This document shows, piece after piece, positions 28,038 to 36,807 of a stretch of DNA of 64,000 bases. The stretch's first letter is position 1, and each line of letters starts with the position of its first letter. The notes below the pieces were generated by a model. It did no database searches, was not told the origin of the DNA, and was given only the letters and a program-made list of their open reading frames with translations. The position numbers and the translations under genes were made by a program. Source of the stretch: Methylophaga sp. (lineage in GTDB: Bacteria; Pseudomonadota; Gammaproteobacteria; Nitrosococcales; Methylophagaceae); contig PAJP01000023.1 in assembly GCA_002706095.1 (NCBI GenBank), forward strand, positions 62,001 through 126,000, in the 5' to 3' direction.

Positions 28038-29933
28038 GTGGCATTACTGTCATTAAAGCAAATCACCGTCAGTTTTGGCGGTCCAAATTTATTAAATAAC
28101 GTCGATTTTCAACTCGATCGTGGTGAGCGAGTGTGTTTAGTTGGTCGCAACGGTGCCGGTAAATCGACACTGATGAAATTGATTGCAGGTGAAGTCACTG
28201 CTGATTCAGGTGAAATGATCGGTATTCAAGACCTCGTCATTTCGCGTCTGGAACAAGAAGTCCCCAGTGGTACACACGGCAAAGTATTTGATGTGGTGGC
28301 GGCAGGCTTAGGACAAGTGGCGCCGCTGCTGGTGGAATATCACGATATTATTCATCAACTACAAACAGATAGCTCACAAGCTCTGTTGGATAAACTCGAA
28401 AAAGCACAGCATAAAATTGAAGCGGCCGATGGCTGGTCACTAGAGCAACGCGTCGAAACGGTTATTTCCAAACTGTCTTTAGACCCTGATGCAGAATTTG
28501 ATAGTTTATCTGGTGGTAAAAAACGTCGGGTGTTACTGGCACAGGCATTGGTCAAACAGCCAGATATTCTTTTGCTCGATGAGCCGACTAACCATTTGGA
28601 TATCGAATCGATCACCTGGCTTGAGGGCTTTTTGAAAAGTTATGGTGGCACAGTCTTGTTTATCACCCATGATCGGACATTCCTGCAGGCATTAGCCACA
28701 CGTATTGTTCAACTGGATCGTGGCAATCTAGTCAGCTTCCCTGGTGACTATGAAAACTACCTGAAAAAGCGTGAAGAGTTGCTGGCGGCAGAGGCTGAAC
28801 AAAATGCGCAGTTTGATAAAAAACTGGCTCAGGAAGAAGTCTGGATTCGCCAGGGCATCAAGGCTCGTCGCACGCGTAATGAAGGCCGCGTCAGAGCTTT
28901 GGAAGCTTTGCGTAAAGAGCGTAGTCAACGACGTGAGCGTCAGGGAACAGCAAATATTCAACTGCAGGAAGCTGACAGAAGCGGCAAGCTGGTATTAGAG
29001 GCTGAACATATTGGCCAAAGTTATGATGGCAAAATGTTGTTTGACGATTTTTCTATTGTCATTCAGCGTGGTGATCGTATCGGTATCATTGGTCCGAATG
29101 GCTGCGGTAAAAGTACGCTGTTATCCATCTTGTTGAAAAGAATCGAACCTGAACACGGTTCAGTGAAACTCGGTACCAACCTGGAAATTGCTTTCTTTGA
29201 TCAATTACGCAGCCAACTCGATGAAGAAGAATCGGTGGTTGAAAACGTGGGACAGGGTAGTGATCACGTAGAAATTAACGGTAGCCGTAAACATATTATT
29301 GGTTATCTGCAGGACTTTCTGTTTACGCCTGACCGAGCGAGAACACCGGTCAAAGCCTTATCTGGCGGCGAACGAAATCGGCTGTTACTAGCGAAACTGT
29401 TTACCCAACCTGCTAACTTACTGGTGATGGACGAACCGACTAATGATCTCGATGCTGAGACATTGGAATTGCTGGAAGATTTGTTGCTGAACTACTCTGG
29501 TACCTTACTGTTGGTCAGCCATGATCGTTCTTTTATTAATAATGTGGTCACCAGCAGTATTGTGTTTGATACCGACGGCGAACTACGTGAATATGTCGGT
29601 GGTTATGATGACTGGTTAAGACAACGCACGGAAACACAAAACAACAAACCAAAAGTTGAAACTAAACCTGCAGTTGAAAAGCCAGCGAGTAAACCCGCAA
29701 AGAAATCCACACTGACTTATCAGGAAAAACTGGATCTTGAAGCGTTGCCAGCCATTATTGAAAAGCTGGAAATGGAGCAGGAAGCCTTAACAGCAAAGAT
29801 GTCGGAGCCAGATTTCTATCAGCAAGAGGCAGACAAAGTCAGCCAGGTTCAACAAGCACTGTCTGAATTAGAAGCAAAAATGTCAGAAGCTTTCGAACGC
29901 TGGGAGCTGTTGGAGGAAAAGGCCAACAGCTAA
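28038..29933 (+). CDS. uup: ABC-F family ATPase Uup
   Basis: A 631-residue tandem ABC ATPase with Walker A GRNGAGKST and GPNGCGKST, Walker [11 protein letters not shown] and MDEPTNDLD, signatures LSGGKKRR and LSGGERNR, and a C-terminal coiled-coil DNA/RNA-binding extension (KSTLTYQEKLDLEALPAII), the mark of Uup. Uup affects ribosome function and replication-linked recombination in E. coli. The start is GTG two bases after the yheS stop. The TN(H to D)LD change in the second Walker B is normal for Uup. Confidence 0.9.
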   Translation: MALLSLKQITVSFGGPNLLNNVDFQLDRGERVCLVGRNGAGKSTLMKLIAGEVTADSGEMIGIQDLVISRLEQEVPSGTHGKVFDVVAAGLGQVAPLLVEYHDIIHQLQTDSSQALLDKLEKAQHKIEAADGWSLEQRVETVISKLSLDPDAEFDSLSGGKKRRVLLAQALVKQPDILLLDEPTNHLDIESITWLEGFLKSYGGTVLFITHDRTFLQALATRIVQLDRGNLVSFPGDYENYLKKREELLAAEAEQNAQFDKKLAQEEVWIRQGIKARRTRNEGRVRALEALRKERSQRRERQGTANIQLQEADRSGKLVLEAEHIGQSYDGKMLFDDFSIVIQRGDRIGIIGPNGCGKSTLLSILLKRIEPEHGSVKLGTNLEIAFFDQLRSQLDEEESVVENVGQGSDHVEINGSRKHIIGYLQDFLFTPDRARTPVKALSGGERNRLLLAKLFTQPANLLVMDEPTNDLDAETLELLEDLLLNYSGTLLLVSHDRSFINNVVTSSIVFDTDGELREYVGGYDDWLRQRTETQNNKPKVETKPAVEKPASKPAKKSTLTYQEKLDLEALPAIIEKLEMEQEALTAKMSEPDFYQQEADKVSQVQQALSELEAKMSEAFERWELLEEKANS

Positions 29934-29939
29934 GCAGGT

Positions 29940-32900
29940 TTAAGTCACAGAAAGGTTTTGCTCTAATAACGTCATGACGTGTTTTGCTGCTATCGGCCGG
30001 CTGAAATAATATCCCTGATAAACATCGCAGTGGTGTTGTTTCAGGAACTGTAATTGTTCCTGATTTTCAACGCCTTCTGCGATGACTTCCAGGCCAAGAC
30101 TTTTGGCTAATGTAATAATCGCTTTGCAAATCGCGGCATCTTCAATATTGATACTGCACTCTCTAATGAAGGCCTGATCAATTTTCAGCACATCCACAGG
30201 AAATTTTTTCAGGTAACTGAGTGAGGAATAGCCGGTGCCAAAATCGTCGATCGATAAGCGGATATCCGTTTTTTTCAACGCTGACAAAGCCGCAATACTT
30301 TCTTCTGTGTTGCCGGTTAATACACCTTCAGTAATCTCAAATTCCATCATGTCGCCGCGGATGCCATACTGCGTCATCAGTTTTTCAACATAAGCGCTTA
30401 ATGTATTGGAGTGCAGGTGATGACCTGAGATATTGATGGCGATGGGTAATAGGGTCGCACCGGCATCACGCCATGCTGACAACTGCTTGATGACATTTTC
30501 AATGACCCATTCCCCCACATCTATGATCATATTGGATTCATCAATAACCGGAATAAAGTCACCAGGCATGATTAAGCCATGATCCGGGTGTTTCCAGCGT
30601 AATAAGGCTTCAAAACCGACTACTTCACTGGTTTCACAAGACACTTTTGGTTGATATTCCAAAAATAACTGATTTTTCTTGATAGCATCAGGTAATGCAT
30701 GTTCAAGTTGAAAATGTTGCAGCGATTTTTCGCTCATTTCTTCAAGGAAAACGCGATAGGTGTTGCGTCCTGCCTGCTTGGCTTTGTACATAGCAATGTC
30801 AGCGTGCTGTAACAGCTGTTCAGCTTGAACCTGACCGTTTACGGATATAGCAATACCAATGCTGGTAGGCACGACCAGATTTTGTTGAGCCAAGGTCACT
30901 GGAGCCCGCATCACACTCAAAATATCCATGGCTTTGCTTTCGGCATTCTCGAGCGTGATATCACCAGACAGGACAATGACAAACTCATCACCACCCCAGC
31001 GTCCAACCAGATCAAGTTCTCGTGTTACTTTACCGAGACGATGAGCGACTTCGCATAACAGTTCATCACCGGCTTTATGACCTAGATTGTCATTAATCTT
31101 TTTGAACTGATCTAAATCCAGAAACATCAACACGACCGAACCGGGGGTTTGTTGATGATATTGCAGTAGCTGTTTTAAATGGCTCATAAAATAAGTACGG
31201 TTATAGAGCCCGGTGAGCGGATCGTTATAAGCCAGTTGTTTAAGGCGATTCTGTAGCTTTATTTGCTGGGTAATATCACGGATATGCAAGGTATATTCGA
31301 CACGCGGCTGTGTTGTGTCTGTAGTTTGTGTGATGACTACTTCAGCAGGAAACTCTTCGCCATCACTTCGTGTTAACTCAGCAATATTGTGTCGTTTCAG
31401 CACCAATCCATCACCACTGACAAAGCCTTGTGATAAATTATTCATCGCTGCAGTACGAGACTGTTCAGTAATAAATAAAGCAAAAAAGTTTTGTCCCATC
31501 ACTGAGCGCTTCGACATACCAAAACACTGCTCAGCAGCTGGATTAAACTCAATAATTTCTCCGCGTTCGTTGACAGTCACAATACAATCCATGGCTGCCT
31601 GCAAAATGGCACCTTTTCGAAACTCACTCTCTTTATAAGCAGAGAATGCTTGATCGCGTTGTTTTATCTCTTGATTAACCTTATCTATAACGCGATTGTA
31701 TTGTTGAGCAATTTGACCCACTTCAGTGAAAGGCTCAACAGGGACAGTAGATGAAAAATCAGACTTTTGTTGCTGGTGATGCATGGCAGCAAGAAGGTCA
31801 AAAACTTCGGTACTGACACGGTGCTCCGCCACATTGAGCCCGATTAATTCTGCATTCGCATCAACACGCAGTGGATAAAAGTGATTGATTATTTTGAACA
31901 CTACATAGGCAATGACAAAACTGTAAAGACCGATGCTGGCAATCCCTAAAAGTTGCACTTCTAACTGATCTAATCGACTCAACCCTGTACCAATTTTGGC
32001 AGGATCGCCCAGTAATGCGAGTGCAACCGTACCCCAGATACCTGCAAATAAATGCACAGGAATAACACTGATAGCATCATCGATCTTTTTCCACTCGAGC
32101 AGCTTGTCACCATAAAAGACGATAATCCCACCAATGATGCCAATTAAAAACGCCTGGTCACTGCTCACTGCATGACAGTTTGCTGTAATAGAGACTAAAC
32201 CGCCTAATACGCCGTTAATAATCATTAATACATCAACATAGCCGTCGGAGATGTATTTCAGAAGGGTGGTTGAGATACCACCCCAAAGTGCGGCAACTAA
32301 AGTATTGAGTAATATACTGGGCACATTATCTGACCAGGCCAGTGTGCTGCCACCATTAAAGCCAAACCACCCAAACCAGATAAGCATCGCACCTAACACG
32401 GCCATGGGCAGATTGCTGCCAGGGATACGCCGGTTATCGACATCATAGCGTCCAATACGTGGCCCAATGATCAAAATAGCCGCTAAGGCTACCCAGCCAC
32501 CGACAGAGTGCACAACTGTTGAGCCAGCAAAATCAACAAATCCCAGCATTTCAAGCCAGCCTGTGGGAGTGCCTGTGAAAATACCTGCCCAGGCCCAATG
32601 ACCGATAATAGGGTAGATACATAAGGTGATAGTCACTGTAATAATCACATAACCAATATAACTGGTGCGTTCGGCTACGGCACCAGAAACCAGGGTGGCG
32701 GCAGTGCCGCAGAACATCATCTGAAAAATAAAGAAAGTGGTGGCATTAGCTGTGGGGGTATCCCCAAACATAAAATGGCTTAAACCAAAAAAGCCAGAAA
32801 CACTATCCCCAAACATAATGCCAAAGCCAATTAACCAAAAGATGGCGCTGGATATAGTAAAGTCAGTGATATTTTTTGCGGCGACGTTAATGCTGTTTTT

Positions 32901-32990
32901 ACTGCGGACCAAGCCACTTTCCAAACAGAGAAATCCGGCCTGCATAGTAAACACAAGGCAAGCTGAGCAAAGTAACCATAATGTATCCAC
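29940..32990 (-). CDS. Ammonium transporter (Amt) fused to PAS-GGDEF-EAL
   Basis: A 1016-residue membrane sensor. Residues 1-375 are an Amt domain of about eleven segments with the conserved Asp153 (FVDFAGS) and both pore histidines, His161 and His313. Then follow a linker helix (about 390-450), a PAS domain (455-580), a GGDEF cyclase domain with intact GGDEF at 666-670 and an inhibitory-site RELD at 657-660, and an EAL phosphodiesterase domain with EAL at 794-796, DDFGTG at 915-920, KID, EGVE and QGYYFSRP. All key catalytic residues are present. It probably couples ammonium to cyclic-di-GMP. No glnK is adjacent. It converges on uup with a six-base gap. Confidence 0.93.
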   Translation of the reverse strand: MDTLWLLCSACLVFTMQAGFLCLESGLVRSKNSINVAAKNITDFTISSAIFWLIGFGIMFGDSVSGFFGLSHFMFGDTPTANATTFFIFQMMFCGTAATLVSGAVAERTSYIGYVIITVTITLCIYPIIGHWAWAGIFTGTPTGWLEMLGFVDFAGSTVVHSVGGWVALAAILIIGPRIGRYDVDNRRIPGSNLPMAVLGAMLIWFGWFGFNGGSTLAWSDNVPSILLNTLVAALWGGISTTLLKYISDGYVDVLMIINGVLGGLVSITANCHAVSSDQAFLIGIIGGIIVFYGDKLLEWKKIDDAISVIPVHLFAGIWGTVALALLGDPAKIGTGLSRLDQLEVQLLGIASIGLYSFVIAYVVFKIINHFYPLRVDANAELIGLNVAEHRVSTEVFDLLAAMHHQQQKSDFSSTVPVEPFTEVGQIAQQYNRVIDKVNQEIKQRDQAFSAYKESEFRKGAILQAAMDCIVTVNERGEIIEFNPAAEQCFGMSKRSVMGQNFFALFITEQSRTAAMNNLSQGFVSGDGLVLKRHNIAELTRSDGEEFPAEVVITQTTDTTQPRVEYTLHIRDITQQIKLQNRLKQLAYNDPLTGLYNRTYFMSHLKQLLQYHQQTPGSVVLMFLDLDQFKKINDNLGHKAGDELLCEVAHRLGKVTRELDLVGRWGGDEFVIVLSGDITLENAESKAMDILSVMRAPVTLAQQNLVVPTSIGIAISVNGQVQAEQLLQHADIAMYKAKQAGRNTYRVFLEEMSEKSLQHFQLEHALPDAIKKNQLFLEYQPKVSCETSEVVGFEALLRWKHPDHGLIMPGDFIPVIDESNMIIDVGEWVIENVIKQLSAWRDAGATLLPIAINISGHHLHSNTLSAYVEKLMTQYGIRGDMMEFEITEGVLTGNTEESIAALSALKKTDIRLSIDDFGTGYSSLSYLKKFPVDVLKIDQAFIRECSINIEDAAICKAIITLAKSLGLEVIAEGVENQEQLQFLKQHHCDVYQGYYFSRPIAAKHVMTLLEQNLSVT

Positions 32991-33120
32991 GACTGGGGGT
33001 ACCCTTTCTAGATCTGATTTATTCTGTTTTTACGATATTTCAGAAAATAAATCTATACGTTATATAACGAAATGGAAGACTTTCCCGATAGACCAACCAT
33101 TATTCTGAAGAGAAACAAAT

Positions 33121-33153
33121 AAAAAAGCCATTTACCCGAAAGGGGTAAATGGC
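33121..33153 (-). terminator. Intrinsic terminator after the membrane cytochrome gene
   Basis: Eleven-base perfect stem GCCATTTACCC / GGGTAAATGGC with a five-base loop, followed on the minus strand by TTTTTT. It lies 30 bases past the stop of the gene ending at 33183. Confidence 0.93.
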
Positions 33154-33182
33154 TTGAGTTTTAAGTAGTGTTTTGTGATGAC

Positions 33183-33947
33183 TTATTCGTCTAATAATGC
33201 ATCACGGTCGTCACTGTGGCGTTTTGGCATAATCCACATTTCATACATCGATACACACCACATAAAGGCAAATGACATCGCCATGGCGCCACCGGCTATG
33301 ATGACCATCCATGCAAAGTTTGGATTAAGTTTTGTCAGCCACCATGAGCTAATGTCAACAATTAGGAAGACATAAGGTGTCACTATTGCGGTGACTTTCA
33401 GTGCTTTAGGTACGCCTGAAGCCAAGCTGAAGATTAAACCTACAAACATAAAGATAAAGGCAATACCAAATAAGTGAATATGTGAGACACGAGCGAGTGA
33501 CTGGAATGAGGCGCCGGTGTCTACAACCGCACGTTCTTTGATATTTTTAAAATCAGTGTAGTCAGGGATAGGCATACCTGAGTCAGCGTTGTGACATGGG
33601 ATACAATTGGCTTCAAAGATTTGTTTAATACCAGTGCCTTCATAAGCGGCTTCAGTGGCGCCCTGATGCACCCATGTGACTATGGCAGCACGATCTTCAT
33701 CACTCGCCATCGGTTTCATTGAGCCACTTAGTTTGTTTTCCAATAAAGAGTTATTTCGGTTGCCATAATAGCTGATAACAATATCATCAACAGATAGACC
33801 GTATTTACCATCCGCCAAGCCATGCGTGAGTTGAATCTGAACGATAGCCATCAGATAGCCAACAGCGACCACCATCAGGTATCCACTAAACAAAGCTTTT
33901 AATGAAGTGCCTTGACTGGCGAGGTTCAGCTTGTGCGATTGAGCCAT
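33183..33947 (-). CDS. Membrane-bound c-type cytochrome-like protein
   Basis: A 254-residue protein with one membrane segment at about 20-40, a periplasmic part holding a single heme c site CIPCH at 115-119, then three more segments (about 155-175, 183-203 and 212-232). Homologues in databases often carry a meaningless elongation-factor name; nothing in this sequence resembles one. The His/Met-rich loop between (SLARVSHIHLFG) may give the distal heme ligand. It sits alone with its own terminator. A respiratory or sensing role is possible but its partner is unknown. Confidence 0.72.
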   Translation of the reverse strand: MAQSHKLNLASQGTSLKALFSGYLMVVAVGYLMAIVQIQLTHGLADGKYGLSVDDIVISYYGNRNNSLLENKLSGSMKPMASDEDRAAIVTWVHQGATEAAYEGTGIKQIFEANCIPCHNADSGMPIPDYTDFKNIKERAVVDTGASFQSLARVSHIHLFGIAFIFMFVGLIFSLASGVPKALKVTAIVTPYVFLIVDISSWWLTKLNPNFAWMVIIAGGAMAMSFAFMWCVSMYEMWIMPKRHSDDRDALLDE

Positions 33948-34025
33948 GAATTTTTCCTTTATTTTCTATGTAAGCGCTATGTTATTACATTCAATCGTTC
34001 AATAGTAGCTATTGAGAAAGATTCA

Positions 34026-34793
34026 TTATTGAAATACAGTTTTAAGCAATTCTGTTGTGCGAGCCGTTGGGTTTTCCCGGATCTTTTTCTCTTCAGCTGC
34101 CAACATGGTAAACAAGCCATCAAGAGCCTGTTCAGTCACATAATCAGGTAAATCCATATTAATCTCTTTTCCTACCACAGGTACGTCTGCAACTTTATCG
34201 GTGAGCTGATTGTAGTACTTAGTCGAGCCCACTTGGTCCAGACTTTCCTCTATGGTTGGTTTGAATAATGTTCGTAGTTCTTCCCCTGTGTGCTGTTTGA
34301 AATATTGTGTTGCAGCGTTGTCACCACCATTCAATATTTTTTTCGCGTCATTAATGCTCATGGCTTTTATAGCATTGACTAGAATAGTCGTTGCTTGTGG
34401 TGCCGCTTTTTCAGCCGCTCTATTCATACTGGTCTCAAATTCATTTGCCAGACCTTCCATTCCAAACTGGCGCATTACCATACCCACTTTTTCAATTTGA
34501 GGAGGGAGTGGGATACGGATATCGGCATTTTTTAGATAACCGTTCGGTTGGCTGACACTCGCAACGGCACGCTCACTGCCTACCTTCAATGCTTCTTTAA
34601 GACCAGAAATAATAGTAGATATATCCAGATTGTTAGACTGTTTGGATGATGTAGCGTCTGAGATAGAGGAATTGAGTAATGTTTTACTATTTTCTTGCAT
34701 ATCTTTAACTAAACCGCCCCAGTCTGCCATGGCATGAGAAGTAGTGAAGCTGAAAGCAATGCCTAAAATGATGCTGGTTGGTGTTAATTTCAT
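34026..34793 (-). CDS. DUF4197 family exported protein
   Basis: A 255-residue protein starting MKLTPTSIILGIAFSFTTSHAMA, a signal peptide cleaved near residue 23; an upstream in-frame ATG at 34826 is less likely. The mature part is helical and has the DUF4197 pattern: GLKEALKVGSERAVASVSQPNGYLKN, IRIPLPPQIEKVG, then DAKKILNGGDNAATQYFKQHT. Function is unknown. It lies between the cytochrome and the cold-shock gene, each in its own transcript judging by the terminators. Confidence 0.82.
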   Translation of the reverse strand: MKLTPTSIILGIAFSFTTSHAMADWGGLVKDMQENSKTLLNSSISDATSSKQSNNLDISTIISGLKEALKVGSERAVASVSQPNGYLKNADIRIPLPPQIEKVGMVMRQFGMEGLANEFETSMNRAAEKAAPQATTILVNAIKAMSINDAKKILNGGDNAATQYFKQHTGEELRTLFKPTIEESLDQVGSTKYYNQLTDKVADVPVVGKEINMDLPDYVTEQALDGLFTMLAAEEKKIRENPTARTTELLKTVFQ

Positions 34794-34863
34794 GTGAGTC
34801 CTTTGCTGCAATAGTCGTTCTATCAATTATTTCTATGGCTTTATTTAAAGCATTTTGAAATGA

Positions 34864-34900
34864 AAAAGGCCGTGCAGTGATGGCTGAACGGCCTTTCTAT
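34864..34900 (-). terminator. Intrinsic terminator after cspA
   Basis: Stem AAAGGCCGT / ACGGCCTTT (34865-34873 and 34888-34896) with a 14-base loop and T runs on both strands, 19 bases past the cold-shock gene on the minus strand. Confidence 0.88.
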
Positions 34901-34918
34901 TTTTGGTTTACTTCTTAC

Positions 34919-35128
34919 TCAACCGGGGATGACGTTTTCTGCTTGCGGACCTTTTTGCCCCTGAGTTACCTCCATGGTAACTGTTTGACCCTCTTTCAAT
35001 GTTCTAAAGCCTTCTGACTTAATCGCTGAGTGATGGACAAATACGTCTGGACCATCAACTTGCTCTATAAAACCGAATCCTTTTGCATCATTGAACCACT
35101 TAACTTTACCTGTAACTTGCTCTGCCAT
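34919..35128 (-). CDS. CspA-family cold-shock protein
   Basis: A 69-residue OB-fold RNA chaperone with both RNA-binding motifs, KGFGFIEQ and VFVHHSAI, and the conserved GPQAENV end. It binds single-stranded RNA and relieves secondary structure. The ribosome site TTGAGG is eight bases from the ATG. About 235 bases of AT-rich DNA lie upstream before the next terminator, room for the long leader typical of cold-shock mRNAs, but no cold-box motif was identified with confidence. Confidence 0.95.
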   Translation of the reverse strand: MAEQVTGKVKWFNDAKGFGFIEQVDGPDVFVHHSAIKSEGFRTLKEGQTVTMEVTQGQKGPQAENVIPG

Positions 35129-35367
35129 ATCAACCTCAATTTAATAACACTATCGGCACAACTCCTTGTTGACCGATTGACACTTCTAAGAAGCTTAATG
35201 GCATTGTAACCATATAAAATAAAAAAAAGACACTTTATTTATGATAAAAAGCAATATTTTTTTTGTTACATATCCTGGGTTAAGTCTGAATGCAAAGATG
35301 ATTTATGTTTTATTAAATTGTTTTATATATATTTATTGGCAATGTAATAGCTTTTGGTGATAAATAA

Positions 35368-35405
35368 AAAAAGGGCCGTTAAATCTAACAGCCCTCATTT
35401 TTTTG
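35368..35405 (-). terminator. Intrinsic terminator after yggX
   Basis: Stem AGGGC / GCCCT extended by GTT / AAC across one mismatch (35372-35395) with T runs on both sides. It lies 16 bases past the end of yggX on the minus strand and closes the mutY-yggX unit. Confidence 0.82.
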
Positions 35406-35420
35406 ATTGGTTTGCGGATT

Positions 35421-35690
35421 TTATCCTTTTGGAACAAAGTCTGCTGGAGGTGCCGAACCCTCACCAAAAAAGAATTTTTCCATTTCAGTTTTCAGAAATG
35501 CTTGCGACTTAGGATCGGCAAGTGACAGCCTATATTCGTTAATCAGCATGGTTTGTTGGCTTAACCACATTTGCCATGCTTCTTTTGAAACAGATTCATA
35601 AAGCGTTTTTCCCATTTCACCAGGGTAAGGGGGGAAGTCTAAACCTTCGGCTTCTTTGTTAAGTTTTACACAGTGTATTGTGCGTGCCAT
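35421..35690 (-). CDS. yggX: Fe(2+)-trafficking / oxidative damage protection protein YggX
   Basis: An 89-residue protein matching YggX along its full length: the single N-terminal Cys in [14 protein letters not shown], the [10 protein letters not shown] loop, and [17 protein letters not shown]. It protects Fe-S clusters against superoxide and is thought to handle labile iron in the cytosol. It lies eight bases after mutY, the conserved mutY-yggX order of gammaproteobacteria. Confidence 0.96.
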   Translation of the reverse strand: MARTIHCVKLNKEAEGLDFPPYPGEMGKTLYESVSKEAWQMWLSQQTMLINEYRLSLADPKSQAFLKTEMEKFFFGEGSAPPADFVPKG

Positions 35691-35698
35691 ATTTGCCT

Positions 35699-36739
35699 CT
35701 ATTGTAAAGTGTGTAAAAAAGAACGCACTGGTGCCGGAAGACCCAGTTGCATAATGTCGTTTATTTTATACCAGTTGCCGATGCTGTTGTCGGTCACAGC
35801 ATTAATACGTGATTTTATTAAGAGTGGTCGAATCATTAATCTGAAATGGCTAAACACATGCGTCATTTCAGGTAACTCTTCAATGCCATCGATAGAAAAA
35901 TGCAAAGTCTGCTCACAATAAGCCATCAGATCCTGCTTATCCGGACGCTCTGGAAAACTCCATAAACCGCCCCAGATACCCGTTGAAGGTCTTTGCTCCA
36001 TAAACAACTCATCGTTATTCTGACAGACAAGCCAATAACATGTTCTGGTAGGGATGGCTTTTTTAGGTTTTTTTTCTGGATAAGCTGTGGGGTTACCATT
36101 GTTATAGGCTAAACAGTGGGATTGTAATGGGCAACGTGGGCAGTCCGGTTTACTTCGTGTGCAAAGTGTTGCCCCTAAATCCATTTGTGCCTGAATATAA
36201 TTAGCAATACGTTTATCGGGCAGTAGTGATTCCGCTTTTTCCCATAAACTATCTTCTACTTTTTTATTGCCAGGCCAGCCATCTATCGCAAAAAAACGTG
36301 TCAGGACGCGTTTCACGTTCCCATCTAGAATAGGATATTTCTGGTGATAGGCGAGTGTCAGAATCGCACCCGCGGTAGAGCGTCCAATACCTGGTAGATT
36401 GATCAGTTCTTCTAACGTTTCTGGAAAAGCGCCGGTGTAGTCTGCGCTGACTATTTGAGCTGTTTTGTGCAAATTACGAGCACGGGCGTAGTAACCTAAA
36501 CCTGACCAATACGCTAAAACATCATCTTGTTTTGCTTCGGCTAATGAGTAGACGCTGGGAAAGCGCTGAATAAATCGTGTGTAGTAATCAATGACAGTGG
36601 AAACTTGCGTTTGCTGCAACATGATTTCAGACAACCAGACGTGGTAGGGCGTTGGATTTTGTTGCCAGGGCAGATTCTTACGACCGTAGTGATCGAACCA
36701 GTCGAGTAATGCATCAGCGAAATGGAAAGGTTTTGTCAT
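35699..36739 (-). CDS. mutY: A/G-specific adenine glycosylase MutY
   Basis: Removes adenine mispaired with 8-oxoguanine. It has the helix-hairpin-helix with catalytic Asp ([20 protein letters not shown], then [13 protein letters not shown]), the [4Fe-4S] cluster loop [17 protein letters not shown], and a C-terminal NUDIX-like domain that reads the oxidised guanine. The frame can begin at a TTG at 36748, but the ATG at 36739 is the more likely start (346 residues). The terminator of the upstream AsmA gene lies immediately before it. Confidence 0.95.
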   Translation of the reverse strand: MTKPFHFADALLDWFDHYGRKNLPWQQNPTPYHVWLSEIMLQQTQVSTVIDYYTRFIQRFPSVYSLAEAKQDDVLAYWSGLGYYARARNLHKTAQIVSADYTGAFPETLEELINLPGIGRSTAGAILTLAYHQKYPILDGNVKRVLTRFFAIDGWPGNKKVEDSLWEKAESLLPDKRIANYIQAQMDLGATLCTRSKPDCPRCPLQSHCLAYNNGNPTAYPEKKPKKAIPTRTCYWLVCQNNDELFMEQRPSTGIWGGLWSFPERPDKQDLMAYCEQTLHFSIDGIEELPEMTHVFSHFRLMIRPLLIKSRINAVTDNSIGNWYKINDIMQLGLPAPVRSFLHTLQ

Positions 36740-36751
36740 GTTTTTCAAATT

Positions 36752-36785
36752 AAAAGCCCGCCTGATGGTGTATCAAGGCGGGCAG
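36752..36785 (-). terminator. Intrinsic terminator after the AsmA gene
   Basis: Seven-base stem GCCCGCC / GGCGGGC (36756-36762 and 36777-36783), 14-base loop, then TTTTAATTT on the minus strand. It separates AsmA from mutY. Confidence 0.85.
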
Positions 36786-36807
36786 ATACGAAAAGAGTAT
36801 TTAGCGT

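Noticed and set aside
33912-34151. Plus-strand frame between the cytochrome and DUF4197 genes
   Set aside because: Overlaps both minus-strand genes that have clear features; composition is that of a reverse-strand shadow.
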